From NCBI RefSeq assembly GCF_904848665.1, contig NZ_CAJHCQ010000037.1, forward strand, positions 1 to 41,570: a stretch of 41,570 bases of DNA. Reading direction: 5' to 3'. Every line of letters begins with the position of its first letter. Positions within the stretch are counted from its first letter, which is position 1. This document shows, in pieces, positions 1 through 8,328 of this stretch. This DNA is from Paraburkholderia hiiakae. Lineage in GTDB: Bacteria > Pseudomonadota > Gammaproteobacteria > Burkholderiales > Burkholderiaceae. Position numbers and translations under genes: made by a program. The notes beneath the pieces are model-generated. The model was not told the DNA's origin. It worked only from the letters and a program-made list of their open reading frames with translations, and made no database searches.

Positions 1-48
1 GCGGGGCATCGTGAAGACGGAATATTTTTCGAGGACACGGAGACGTGA
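1..48 (+). CDS. possible 3' end of a gene entering from the left
   Basis: Frame 1 is open from the window edge to a TGA at 46-48 and encodes 15 residues ending in an acidic tail (HREDGIFFEDTET). The composition looks like a real C-terminus, but this is too short to identify. About 60 bp separate it from the end of the convergent AraC gene. Confidence 0.25.
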   Translation, partial: AGHREDGIFFEDTET

Positions 49-111
49 GCCGCAACAGCGTCGCGTCGCCGCTCCTGCGCGCGTTGTACGCCAGAAAAAT
101 GGGGTATTTTC

Positions 112-1122
112 TTAGGCTTTCGTGGCTGATATTTCCCGGAAATCGCGTGGCGAAATTCCATAAGCACGCCGAAACGCACGCGTGAAGTCAGAGGGACTGG
201 CGAAGCCGAGACCGTACGCGATCTCTGTGAGCGTGCGATGCCGGTGATGGGCAATCTCGTCGGCCGCCTGCTTCAGTCTGAGGTGCCGGATATAGGTGCG
301 CAGACCGCCTTCGTGCTGGAACAGCCGATACACGCTCGGCCGCGCGGCCTGTAGCGCTTGCACGACGCTTTCAGGGGAAAGGTCGGCTTCGTGAAGGTTC
401 GCCTGAATGTACCGGCGGGCCTGTCCAAACATTGCCGCACGCGCTGCCGAGCGCGCATTGCCAATCAGGCCGGCCTGCTGGCCAAACGCCGCTACCAGAA
501 GATCGGCGCCCGTGCGTATCGCATCGTTTGCCGCCCCCGCGTCCATGAACGGGATCTCGCGACTCAGCGCCGTTGCATGGTCGACGATCAGCCTGGTGAG
601 GGGCGTTTCGTTGCGCATCATCCGGCCGTGCAGGGCCTCGGGATCGGGAAACACCTGCGCCGCGACGGCGCCAGGCACGAAGAAGCTGAGCACGCGGCAG
701 GTGTTGCGCCGCATCCGCACCGGCTGGCCAAGATCGAGCGCGAGCAATGTCGCCGCACCAGAACTGCCCGACCGCGCGGACGACCGAACCGACACGCAAT
801 CGGCGTCGCCCTCAACGAAGACATGGAAATAGAAGCTGCGAGCGTTGTCGGTCGAGATGCGAGCGAGCGAGCGCTCGAGCACCATGGTCTCCGAGCGGCA
901 ATCGGTGAAGGAGAGGTCGCCAATGCCATAGCGCTCGATCTCCGCCCGAAACGGTCTTGCAACATCCGCCCGGGACGGCAGCACGTCGATGACGTGACCG
1001 ACACGCTCCCGCCAGGCCAGAAATTGCCTGTCCGGTGCAAAGGACTTTACGTCGAAATGGCTATATGCCACTTCGCTTGTCGGCGATGGTTCAGCGCTGG
1101 CCCGGTTTGCGTGAGGGGGCAT
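112..1122 (-). CDS. AraC-family transcriptional regulator
   Basis: A 336-aa regulator. The N-terminal ~200 residues look like the cupin-like ligand/dimerisation region of AraC_binding_2 proteins (opening around FDVKSFAPDRQFLAWRERV). Residues ~228-332 hold the double helix-turn-helix, with the family signature LTEIAYGLGFASPSDFTRAF followed by YGISPRDFRE. It should be a cytoplasmic DNA-binding activator; the ligand is not visible. The assigned ATG at 1120-1122 has no convincing Shine-Dalgarno, because the upstream DNA is a 72-bp TG/CG microsatellite that starts only 9 bp away; a GTG a little downstream cannot be excluded. No partner gene follows it inside the window, and the next gene rightwards is divergent about 690 bp away. 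Confidence 0.9.
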   Translation of the reverse strand: MPPHANRASAEPSPTSEVAYSHFDVKSFAPDRQFLAWRERVGHVIDVLPSRADVARPFRAEIERYGIGDLSFTDCRSETMVLERSLARISTDNARSFYFHVFVEGDADCVSVRSSARSGSSGAATLLALDLGQPVRMRRNTCRVLSFFVPGAVAAQVFPDPEALHGRMMRNETPLTRLIVDHATALSREIPFMDAGAANDAIRTGADLLVAAFGQQAGLIGNARSAARAAMFGQARRYIQANLHEADLSPESVVQALQAARPSVYRLFQHEGGLRTYIRHLRLKQAADEIAHHRHRTLTEIAYGLGFASPSDFTRAFRRAYGISPRDFREISATKA

Positions 1123-1131
1123 TCTGTTGTC

Positions 1132-1203
1132 TGCGTGTGCGCGTGCGTGTGCGTGTGCGTGTGCGCGTGCGTGTGCGTGTGCGTGTGCGTGTGCGTGTGT
1201 GCG
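1132..1203. repeat. 72-bp alternating (TG/CG)n microsatellite with 6-bp GTGTGC periodicity
   Basis: Every base from 1132 to 1203 alternates pyrimidine-purine, mostly as repeats of GTGTGC with occasional GCGTGC units. Such tracts can flip to Z-DNA under negative supercoiling and are prone to slippage. It sits 9 bp upstream of the AraC start codon, where the ribosome-binding site and promoter of that gene would be expected. Confidence 0.95.
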
Positions 1204-1809
1204 GCGGCGGCAATTGTACCGGATAGCCGATCAGGCAAAGCTTTCACTATGTAATGGGTATCCGTGCTTGTCTCCTTGTGCCAGCGAGTTTTTTTCACGG
1301 CGTCGATGTGGCTCGAATCACACAAAAACTGAGACGCATGGTTAAGACATTTCCTTGATGGCACGGCAGACTTTGCCTCGCCGAAAAGTCCATCGCTCGG
1401 GCAGAAGCAGCGGCCGCGCCACGGCAAGTTCGGTAGCGCGACGCAGCACATGACGATGGACTGGGCCTAATGCAACATCGGTTGCTCTGCAGAACATAAC
1501 GACCGCGGCGGACGAAGATCGCGGGCGTAGTCGCACGCAGTGGCTGCGACTACGCCATTGAACTGTTGTTCAGCGCCTGGCAGACCATTTCCGGCCGTCA
1601 ACTCCACCTCCCGCCTGTGTCGTCGTGCGGGGATGACGTGCTGGTGCCTGCAGCGTTTGAGCAAAAATGATTCGGGGAAGAAACCTGATAACTACTGTGC
1701 TGCTGGCCACTTTTCAGAATAACGATGGCCGCTCAGGCGAGACGCAATCCTGTCTCCCACCGACCGGGCTCGCCCATCAACCCACTAACGTGCATCGCGC
1801 GTTCTGACC
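1204..1809. other. intergenic region between divergent AraC and lipoprotein genes
   Basis: About 600 bp without a recognisable gene; the short open frames show no family resemblance and unconvincing composition. It must contain promoters for both flanking genes. The only clear structure is the perfect inverted repeat at 1524-1556. Confidence 0.6.
1524..1556. repeat. perfect 12-bp inverted repeat, 9-nt loop
   Basis: The arms GGCGTAGTCGCA (1524-1535) and TGCGACTACGCC (1545-1556) are exact reverse complements around a 9-nt spacer. No T-run follows on either strand, so it is not a standard Rho-independent terminator. It lies about 250 bp upstream of the lipoprotein start and could be an operator, an RNA hairpin or a relic of a mobile-element end. 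Confidence 0.8.
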
Positions 1810-3861
1810 ATGTTCAAATTCGTCCGCCGGGCCGTGCGCCCCTTTGCCGTCACGGCCCTTTGCATTTTCCTCGCTGCCTGCGGCGGCAAGAGTCCAGTGA
1901 CGGACCCGTCTTCGCCAGGCTATACCATCGGGGGCATCGTTACCGGGCTGGCCACGGGCCAGCAGGTCAAGCTGGAGAACAACGGTGGGGATACGCTCAC
2001 GCTAACGGCCAACGGCGGCTTTACCTTCGCCACCCCGATCGCGTTCGACGGCGCCTATGCGGTAACGGTGGGCACGCAGCCAGCTGGAGAAGTCTGTACC
2101 GTGACCGGCGGCACGGGTACCGGCGTCACGGCCAACGTGACCGGCGTCAAGGTCCGTTGCTCGACGAGCACCTACAGCGTTGGTGGCACGGTGAGCGGGC
2201 TGGCAGCGGGCCAGCAGGTGACGCTGGAGAACAACGGTGGGGACATGGTCACGGTAACGGCCAATGGCGGCTTTACCTTCGCCACCCCGATTGCCTTCGA
2301 CGGCGGCTATGCGGTAACTGTGGGCACGCAGCCCGCCGGAGAAGTCTGTACCGTGACCAGCGGAACGGGCATGGGCGTCACGGCAAACGTGGCAGGCGTC
2401 AAGGTCAGTTGCTCGACGACAACCTACAGCGTTGGTGGCATGGTGAGCGGGCTGGCCACTGGCCAGCAGGTGACGCTGGAGAACAACGGTGGGGATGCGC
2501 TCACGGTAACGGCCAACGGTGGCTTTGCCTTCGCCACCCCGGTCGCTTTCGACAGCGGCTATGCGGTAACGGTGGGCACGCAGCCCGCCGGACAGGTCTG
2601 CACCGTGACCGGCGGCACGGGCACTGGCGTCACGGCAAACGTGACCGGTGTCAATGTCAATTGCTCGACGACAACCTACAGCGTTGGCGGGACGGTGAGC
2701 GGGCTGGCCACGGGCCAGCAGGTGACGCTGAAGAACAACGGTGGAGACGCGCTCACGGTAACGGCCAATGGTGGCTTTACCTTCGCCACCCCGATCGCCT
2801 TCGACGGCGGCTATGCGGTGACGGTGGGTTCGCAGCCCACGGGGCAGATCTGTATCGTGACCGGCGGTACGGGCACCGGTATCACCGCCAACGTGACAGG
2901 CGTGATCGTAGCGTGCCGCGCGCTCGCGGCTTATGTCGCGAACCACAGCGGCAACACCGTATCGGAGTACAGCATCGGCACGGGCGGCACGCTCACGTCA
3001 CTGGCGACGATCTCCACGGGCGCCACTCCCAACTCGGTCACCGGCGACCCGACGGGCCGGTATGTCTACGTGGCGAACAGTGGCGGCAACACTGTATCGG
3101 AGTACAGCATCGGCACGGGCGGCGCGCTCACGTCATTGGGGACGATCTCCACCGGCAATTCGCCCATCTCGGTCACCGTCGACCCGACGGGCCGGTATGT
3201 CTACGTGGCGAACGCTGACGGCAACACCGTGTCGGAGTACAGCATCGGCACGGGCGGCGCGCTCACGTCATTGGGGACGATCTCCACCGGCAATACGCCC
3301 GTCTCGGTCACCGTCGACCCGACGGGCCGGTATGTCTATGTGGCAAACGAGAACGACGGCACCGTATCGGAGTACAGCATCGGCACGGGCGGCGCGCTCA
3401 CGTCACTGGCGACGATCCCCGCGGGCGCTGCGCCCATCTCGGTCACCGTCGACCCGACGGGCCGGTACGTCTATGTGGCAAACTCGGGCGACAGCACCGT
3501 ATCGGAGTACAGCATCGGCACGGGCGGCATGCTCACGTCACTGACGACGATCACCACGGGCAATGAGCCCCTCTCGGTCGCCGTCGACCCGACGGGCCGG
3601 TATGTCTATGTGGCAAACGAGAACGACGGCACCGTATCGGAGTACGGCATCGGCACGGGCGGCGCGCTCACGTCACTGACGACGATCACCACGGGCAGTG
3701 TGCCCTACTCAGTCACCGTCGACCCGACGGGCCGGTATGTCTATGTGGCAAACCTGGCCAGCAGCACCGTATCCGAGTACAGCATCGGTACGGGCGGCGC
3801 GCTCACGTCACTGGCGACGATCAACGCGGGCAATATGCCCGTCTCAGTCACCGTGCATTGA
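1810..3861 (+). CDS. modular repeat lipoprotein: four 84-aa modules plus seven-blade YVTN-type β-propeller
   Basis: A 683-aa protein with a lipoprotein signal peptide: basic N-terminus, hydrophobic stretch and lipobox L21-A-A-C24. It is therefore probably exported and lipid-anchored at C24. Residues ~38-373 are four tandem 84-aa modules (DNA units start at 1921, 2173, 2425 and 2677), each with YSVGG near the start, a GGFTFATP core and two cysteines 21 residues apart that could form an intramodule disulfide. Residues ~373-683 are seven 45-aa YVTN/lactonase-type repeats (DNA units from 2926 every 135 bp) with YVYVAN and SEYSIGTGG, the right number for a closed seven-blade propeller. The last unit stops at VSVTVH, just before the expected DPTGRY. 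The near-identical repeats make unit-number variation likely. The ligand is unknown; a surface binding or adhesion role is inference. Confidence 0.88.
   Translation: MFKFVRRAVRPFAVTALCIFLAACGGKSPVTDPSSPGYTIGGIVTGLATGQQVKLENNGGDTLTLTANGGFTFATPIAFDGAYAVTVGTQPAGEVCTVTGGTGTGVTANVTGVKVRCSTSTYSVGGTVSGLAAGQQVTLENNGGDMVTVTANGGFTFATPIAFDGGYAVTVGTQPAGEVCTVTSGTGMGVTANVAGVKVSCSTTTYSVGGMVSGLATGQQVTLENNGGDALTVTANGGFAFATPVAFDSGYAVTVGTQPAGQVCTVTGGTGTGVTANVTGVNVNCSTTTYSVGGTVSGLATGQQVTLKNNGGDALTVTANGGFTFATPIAFDGGYAVTVGSQPTGQICIVTGGTGTGITANVTGVIVACRALAAYVANHSGNTVSEYSIGTGGTLTSLATISTGATPNSVTGDPTGRYVYVANSGGNTVSEYSIGTGGALTSLGTISTGNSPISVTVDPTGRYVYVANADGNTVSEYSIGTGGALTSLGTISTGNTPVSVTVDPTGRYVYVANENDGTVSEYSIGTGGALTSLATIPAGAAPISVTVDPTGRYVYVANSGDSTVSEYSIGTGGMLTSLTTITTGNEPLSVAVDPTGRYVYVANENDGTVSEYGIGTGGALTSLTTITTGSVPYSVTVDPTGRYVYVANLASSTVSEYSIGTGGALTSLATINAGNMPVSVTVH
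1921..2928 (+). repeat. four tandem 252-bp coding repeats
   Basis: Units start at 1921, 2173, 2425 and 2677 and keep exactly the same 252-bp register. Units 2-4 are more alike than unit 1, which suggests recent duplication or gene conversion. Confidence 0.92.
2926..3858 (+). repeat. seven tandem 135-bp coding repeats (propeller blades)
   Basis: Units begin at 2926, 3061, 3196, 3331, 3466, 3601 and 3736. The stretch encoding SEYSIGTGG is nearly invariant at the DNA level, so homogenisation appears active. The last unit is shortened at its 3' end by the stop codon. Confidence 0.92.
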
Positions 3862-3875
3862 CGGGGATGAACGAC

Positions 3876-3901
3876 TGGCCCCGACCCCGTGCCCGGGGCC
3901 A
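3876..3901 (+). terminator. possible terminator hairpin after the lipoprotein gene
   Basis: TGGCCCCG (3876-3883) and CGGGGCCA (3894-3901) are perfect 8-bp arms with a 10-nt loop, starting 15 bp after the lipoprotein stop codon. There is no U-run after it, so intrinsic termination is uncertain. Confidence 0.4.
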
Positions 3902-4674
3902 GCAAGAATTCATGGATCCCAGCTGCCCCTATGGCCCGGGCCTGTTCGGGCAATGAGAATGCCTCTCTGCGGCCCGTCATGTTCGGCGCGATCGCGAGCG
4001 GGATCTACGCGCTCGCGCAATGGCCGAAGGATTTTGCGTCCGTCACACCGGGCACTGCGCGCTGAAGGCCGCCGCACCGGCTGCAACCTCGTCTGACGAA
4101 GTATTGATGTCTCGCCAGCGCGAAGGCCGCCGGGAGGCTGGTGGACAGATCGACAACCGGTTCGTCCAACGCGGATGACCTGTGATCCTTCGTGAGCGTG
4201 AGCCGGAGCGAACGGGAATCGATGGCATCCGGAGACGCCCGACCGGGCAGCGCGGCAGGACCGGCCGCTCTGAAGCGCGTCTCGGACATCCGCACAAACT
4301 TGCCGAGGGGCGGAAACGGGTCGGCATCCGCCGGATGACCCGCTGTTGCCAAAAACGCCCGATTTCCGCAACGCAGCGTGTATGGCGAACGTCTACCGCT
4401 GAATCCGAGTACCCCGTAAAACCTGCCGCTGCCCCTACCGCAGCCTTCTGTTTCTTTGGGCCGCCGCGCCCGCGCCAGGCTATACGGACTGGACAGATCC
4501 CTTCACGGGGGTGACGCGGGCCGCATGTCCGCTCCCACCCGTCATCCGTATCGTGGTAAACGCGCGTTGGCGCCAAATCGTCAAAGATTGGCATGAAAGC
4601 CCAAAAGCATCGCGCCGGTTTGGCGTATCGTCTGCGCACTACTCCCCCTTGCTTCACTGCCAGAAGGACACGCC
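3902..4674. other. gene-poor stretch with no recognisable gene
   Basis: About 770 bp. Open frames exist on both strands, but none shows a recognisable domain. A plus-strand frame ending near 4065 reads MFGAIASGIYALAQWPKDF before a stop and may be the tail of a decayed gene; this is weak. The promoter for the downstream BKACE gene should be near the right end. Confidence 0.4.
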
Positions 4675-5733
4675 ATGAACTTTCTCGACGGCCACCTCTA
4701 CACCGAGAACCAGCAACCCCTGATCATCACGGCCGCGCCCTATGCGCCGTCGTGGGTACCCTCCGACTTTCCGGAAGACATCCCCGTTACGATGGAACAG
4801 CAGATCCAGAAGGCGGTGGACTGCTACAACGCCGGCGCGACCGTGCTGCATCTGCATGTGCGCGAACTCGACGGCAAGGGCAGCAAGCGTCTTTCCAAGT
4901 TCAACGAACTGATCGCCGGCGTGCGCAACGCAGTGCCGGAAATGATCATCCAGGTGGGCGGCTCGATCAGCTTCGCACCCGAGACCGAAGGCGCCGCGGC
5001 TAAATGGCTGAGCGACGACACGCGTCACATGCTGGCCGAACTCGATCCGAAGCCGGACCAGGTGACGGTCACGATCAACACCTCGCAGATGAATGTTGTC
5101 GAGCACTGGGAGGACGCGGACGTCAAGGGCACGTCCATGGAAGACCCCGCGGTCTACCACGCCTACAAGGAGATGACGGTGCCGGCGCAGCCCGGCTGGG
5201 CCGAGGAACACATTCGCCGCCTGTCCGCCGCGGGGATCCAGAGCGCGTTCCAGTGCTACAACATCAACAGCTTCGAGTCGGTGGAGCGCCTCATCCGTCG
5301 CGGCATCTACAAGGGCCCGCTCGTCATGAACTGGGTGGCCATCGGCGGCGGCATGGATGCCCCGAACATCTACAACCTGTCGAACTTTTTGCGCGCCACG
5401 CCCGACGGCGCGGTCCTCACGGTCGAGAGCTCGATGCGCAACGTGCTCCCAGTCAACATGATGGGCATCGCGATGGGCCTGCATGTGCGCTGCGGCATTG
5501 AGGACAACCTCTGGAACCAGTCGCGCACGAAGCGCATGAGCACGGTCGAGCAGATCGAGCAGCTGGTGCGCATGTCGCGCGAATTCGGCCGCGCGGTGGC
5601 GACCGCCCAGGAGGCCCGCGAGATCAGCAAGATCGGCGTGTTCTACGACACCGTGGAAGAAACGCTGGCGGCCAACGGCTTCGCGCCGAACCGCAATGGC
5701 GCCACCCAGGGCTTCCTGCGCAAGGCAGTCTGA
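4675..5733 (+). CDS. β-keto acid cleavage enzyme (BKACE / DUF849 family)
   Basis: A 352-aa cytoplasmic TIM-barrel enzyme. BKACE proteins, typified by the 3-keto-5-aminohexanoate cleavage enzyme Kce, condense a β-keto acid with acetyl-CoA to give acetoacetate and a CoA ester. The zinc-binding HxH is visible as H59 and H61 in VLHLHVRELDGKGS, and the C-terminal GIEDNLW motif (E276) probably supplies the third ligand. The N-terminal PLIITAAPYAPSW and central QVTVTINTSQ also fit the family. The protein is longer than Kce (about 275 aa), as in other BKACE subgroups, so the substrate cannot be read from the sequence. It appears to be a single-gene unit, since decayed DNA lies downstream. Confidence 0.9.
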   Translation: MNFLDGHLYTENQQPLIITAAPYAPSWVPSDFPEDIPVTMEQQIQKAVDCYNAGATVLHLHVRELDGKGSKRLSKFNELIAGVRNAVPEMIIQVGGSISFAPETEGAAAKWLSDDTRHMLAELDPKPDQVTVTINTSQMNVVEHWEDADVKGTSMEDPAVYHAYKEMTVPAQPGWAEEHIRRLSAAGIQSAFQCYNINSFESVERLIRRGIYKGPLVMNWVAIGGGMDAPNIYNLSNFLRATPDGAVLTVESSMRNVLPVNMMGIAMGLHVRCGIEDNLWNQSRTKRMSTVEQIEQLVRMSREFGRAVATAQEAREISKIGVFYDTVEETLAANGFAPNRNGATQGFLRKAV

Positions 5734-5984
5734 CCCGGCACCACGCTGAACATGCTGTCGACGCCGACCGAATCTTCGCCCACAGGGCAATTTTTGGTCG
5801 GCATCCGCTGACGACAGAACGTGGTGTCATGGCGCTTGACGACGCGACGGTTTGCTTCGCCGTCGATCACGTCTTCAAACGATTCAACCGTCAGGTTAAT
5901 TGATGCGCAAACCAAGCAGAGACGGACGACACGCGTTGCTGCGGCGTTTGCTTTCCTGATTTCGAAGATAACTAGCCCCGAAAG
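5734..5984. other. intergenic, no gene recognised
   Basis: A GCCGACC / GGTCGGC pair around 5764-5804 could form an imperfect hairpin downstream of the BKACE gene. No conserved protein is apparent. Confidence 0.3.
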
Positions 5985-6495
5985 ATTCGAGATATCCCAT
6001 ACATCCCGAAGACGCCGACACCAATGGCCACAGCCATGCTGATCACGATCAGGACAGGGTCTTTCGTGGTAAACAACCAGAAAGCAGGAAACGCCCAAAG
6101 GCAGGTGAACAGCGCAACGAGCCGATACATCAGCCGTCGGCCGAAGCGGTCGGACAGCCAGCCCATCATCGGAATGGTGAATACCGCGAGCGCCGCAGCG
6201 ATCGTGAGACCGATCGTGCCGATCGACTTGTCGACCAGCAACGTGCCACGTGCCTCCGATATCAGATCGCGCACTGACCGCTTGCTCGCGTGCCCCGTCC
6301 TTTTGATCTCTTCGAACACCGGACTCTCCTTCACGCGCATCCGGATCACGATGCCGGCAACAATGACGAACAAAAGCCACGTCGAGCAGGGTCCAGTCCG
6401 GGAAAGAACAGAACCGAAAAGAGGAGTGCTGAAGCGGTCCCATAGATGCTGAAGTCATACCACTCCATTGCGCTACCGGCGATGCTCGCCGCGAT
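5985..6495 (-). pseudogene. remnant of an MHS-family (MFS) transporter
   Basis: The minus strand from 6495 to about 6385 encodes the classic first transmembrane segment of metabolite:H+ symporters (SIAGSAMEWYDFSIYGTA to FFPGLDP). In another frame, 6390 to ~5990 encodes a mid-protein block: VIVAGIVIRMRVKESPVFEE, then LTIAAALAVFTIPMMGWLSDRFGRR, ending at VFGMYG. About 150 residues between these blocks and the whole C-terminal third are missing, and the frames do not match, so the gene is dead. Confidence 0.8.
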
Positions 6496-6573
6496 CCCTG
6501 TGCTGTCATGCTTCGTCTCCGATCGGGGCGCGCGATGCGCGAACCGGTTTTCAGTTATCGATCCCCGCAGCAA

Positions 6574-7189
6574 GACTCCTACTCGTACTCGTCATGCGTC
6601 CGATGGGGCCCGATGTCGATACCATTGGCGTCGACAACAGCTACGGATTTGCGCTGGCTACCGAGCATCTGATCGCGCAGGGAAATACGCGCATTGCTTT
6701 CGCTGGCAACCGGAAGGGCTATGCAGTCGCCAATCAACGCAGACAGGGCTATCTGTCGGCAATGGCGAAGCACTCACTGCCTGTCGACGACGACTGGATC
6801 ATCGATGTCCCTCTGACGCCCGAGGGTGGGCGCAACGCCGTGCGCGCGATCTTCGACATGAAGCCGCGGCCGACAGCGGTGGTTTGCTACAACGATCAGG
6901 TCGCAATCGGCGTGCTGCACGAACTCGACAGAATGGGCAAGCGCGCGGGCAAGCTTTGGCGGTCGTGGGTTGTGACAACGTCGTTGCGGCTGAGCATACC
7001 AATCCGCCCTTGACAACGCTGTTCGCGGGGGCGGGCAAACTCGGCACCATTGCGAGCGAGACACTGCTTGCCCGGCTGAGCGAAACCGCGGAAGACGAGA
7101 AACCGCCCGTGCAATACTTTGCAGTACCTGAACTCGTGGTTAGGGAATCGAGCGTCGGCGCGGGGCACCTCGCGCCGACACGGGTATAA
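6574..7189 (+). pseudogene. remnant of a LacI-family regulator (effector-binding half, frameshifted)
   Basis: The plus strand encodes the C-terminal sugar-binding-like part of a LacI/GalR repressor: VDTIGVDNSYGFALATEHL, RIAFAGNR, PTAVVCYNDQVAIGVLHELD. After RMGKRAGK the frame is lost and continues one frame over as ALAVVGCDNVVAAEHTNPPL to a stop at 7187-7189. This fits a one-base deletion near 6953. The DNA-binding head and first effector subdomain are absent. It abuts the transporter remnant, so both probably come from one lost catabolic locus. Confidence 0.82.
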
Positions 7190-7583
7190 AAGCTCCGCGA
7201 AACCATGTGGCCGTTGTTCCGCCAGGGCACGCAATGCGGCCGTGCGATGACAACCATCGTTAAGAGCCAGATGTTCGACCGGGCTGATCCCATCGAACCA
7301 CCGAATCCCCGAACCCATCTCGCAGGCGTCGGTTGCAAATCAGGTGCGGACGACCTGCTCGTTCCTTCACCCTTTCTCGCACGAACTCCACGAAGGCGCT
7401 CGTGAAGCGCGAAGGCGGCATCCTGGCGGAACCCTTCTGTCAACCAATCGAGGGACACCCGATCAGTGATCAACACACCGGCACACGAGCGCTTCGGCTA
7501 TGGCGAAGTGCTCTCCGTCCGCGACTCTGCGCCCGCGATCCCTTTTGAGCATGGTGTCGTTACAAACGATGAGATTGACCCGG
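7190..7583. other. non-coding stretch with unrecognised fragments
   Basis: About 390 bp without an intact gene. A short plus-strand frame near 7468-7580 (AHERFGYGEVLSVRDSAPAI) reads like former coding DNA but was not identified. Confidence 0.35.
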
Positions 7584-7631
7584 CTCGACGCGGCGGAGAA
7601 TTGTATCGTCAAGGATGACTGTGGCTATCTT
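7584..7631 (+). pseudogene. short fragment of an AraC/OruR-like regulator gene
   Basis: The 48 bp encode LDAAENCIVKDDCGYL. They align by eye at about 40 of 48 bases with 14053-14100 inside the intact AraC-type regulator of this window (FDAAENRIVKDASGYL). Similarity ends on both sides, so this is a scrap of a paralogous or duplicated regulator. Confidence 0.6.
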
Positions 7632-7675
7632 CGCGTTGCGCGATGCATGCACACGCGGCCGGACGTATGGCACTG

Positions 7676-8266
7676 CTACTCCGTCGCCTTCGCGTCTGCC
7701 TTCACGTACATCGATTTGCGCGGCTGACTGAAAACACGCCGCACCATCGGTTCGAAAAACGACAGCGGCAGCGTGTCGTAGTCCGGGTTAAAGGCGGGAG
7801 CGTCGTACTTCGCGCAAAATTCGGCGGTTCGCTCGAATAGTTCGGGCTGGTCGCGGAACTGTTCACGCATGTCCGGATCGAGGCCGAGATTGTGGAAAAA
7901 ATAGTAACCCTGGAAGATGCCGTGATGCTGCACCATCCACAGGTTTTCCACGCTCACGAAAGGCTTCAGCACGGCGGCGGCAATATCCGCATGGTTGTAC
8001 GTCCCGAGTGTATCGCCGATATCGTGGAGCAGCGCGCACACCACGTATTCTTCATCGCGTCCGTCGCGGTGCGCGAGCGTCGCGGTCTGCAGGCAGTGCG
8101 TCAGGCGATCGACCGGGAAGCCTCCGCAGTCCGCCTCGAGCATGCGAAGATGGTCAAGCAAGCGCTCGGGCAGCGCCGCCGCATACGGCCTGAATTCCGC
8201 CGTGATGGCGGCCCAGTCTTCGGGCGTGCCTTCGCCAATATGAACGAATGTAGCTTGCCGGGTCAT
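7676..8266 (-). CDS. HD-domain protein, PhnZ/MIOX-like diiron oxygenase candidate
   Basis: A 196-aa cytoplasmic HD-domain protein. Visible metal ligands are H57 (RLTHCLQTATLAHRDG), H81-D82 (ALLHDIGD), H92 (YNHADIAA), H115 (WMVQHHGIFQG) and probably D155. The order resembles the small HD-fold mixed-valent diiron oxygenases (PhnZ, TmpB, myo-inositol oxygenase) more than large HD nucleotidases. PhnZ cleaves a 1-hydroxyphosphonate C-P bond after hydroxylation by a 2OG dioxygenase. It is the last gene of the minus-strand operon that starts with a TauD-family dioxygenase, which makes a hydroxylate-then-cleave pair conceivable. Its start has a good AAGGAG site. A phosphohydrolase is the alternative; the substrate is unknown. 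Confidence 0.75.
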   Translation of the reverse strand: MTRQATFVHIGEGTPEDWAAITAEFRPYAAALPERLLDHLRMLEADCGGFPVDRLTHCLQTATLAHRDGRDEEYVVCALLHDIGDTLGTYNHADIAAAVLKPFVSVENLWMVQHHGIFQGYYFFHNLGLDPDMREQFRDQPELFERTAEFCAKYDAPAFNPDYDTLPLSFFEPMVRRVFSQPRKSMYVKADAKATE

Positions 8267-8328
8267 TGTCTACGCTCCTTTTTGAATGGTGGTTGTGGGG
8301 GGGGCAGTCACTGCCTGTGGCAACTGCC

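Noticed and set aside
1047..1451. Minus-strand frame reading the microsatellite as a His-Thr repeat protein
   Set aside because: It has no supporting homology and arises from the repeat; it is only relevant as a possible phase-variation frame.
1725..3218. A 497-aa plus-strand frame overlapping the lipoprotein gene
   Set aside because: It exists because the tandem repeats keep a second frame open; its Arg/His-rich composition is unlike a protein and it lacks the lipobox frame.
1921..3858. Tandem repeats considered as a CRISPR or minisatellite array
   Set aside because: Units are 252 and 135 bp, in frame, without spacers, and encode protein modules.
7676..8266. Naming the HD protein phnZ
   Set aside because: The metal-ligand pattern fits the superfamily, but the partner dioxygenase is TauD-type and the substrate residues cannot be verified, so no symbol was given.
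8296..8304. Run of Gs between the transporter and HD genes as a slippage switch
   Set aside because: It lies outside coding sequence and the HD gene has its own good ribosome site, so frame effects are impossible.
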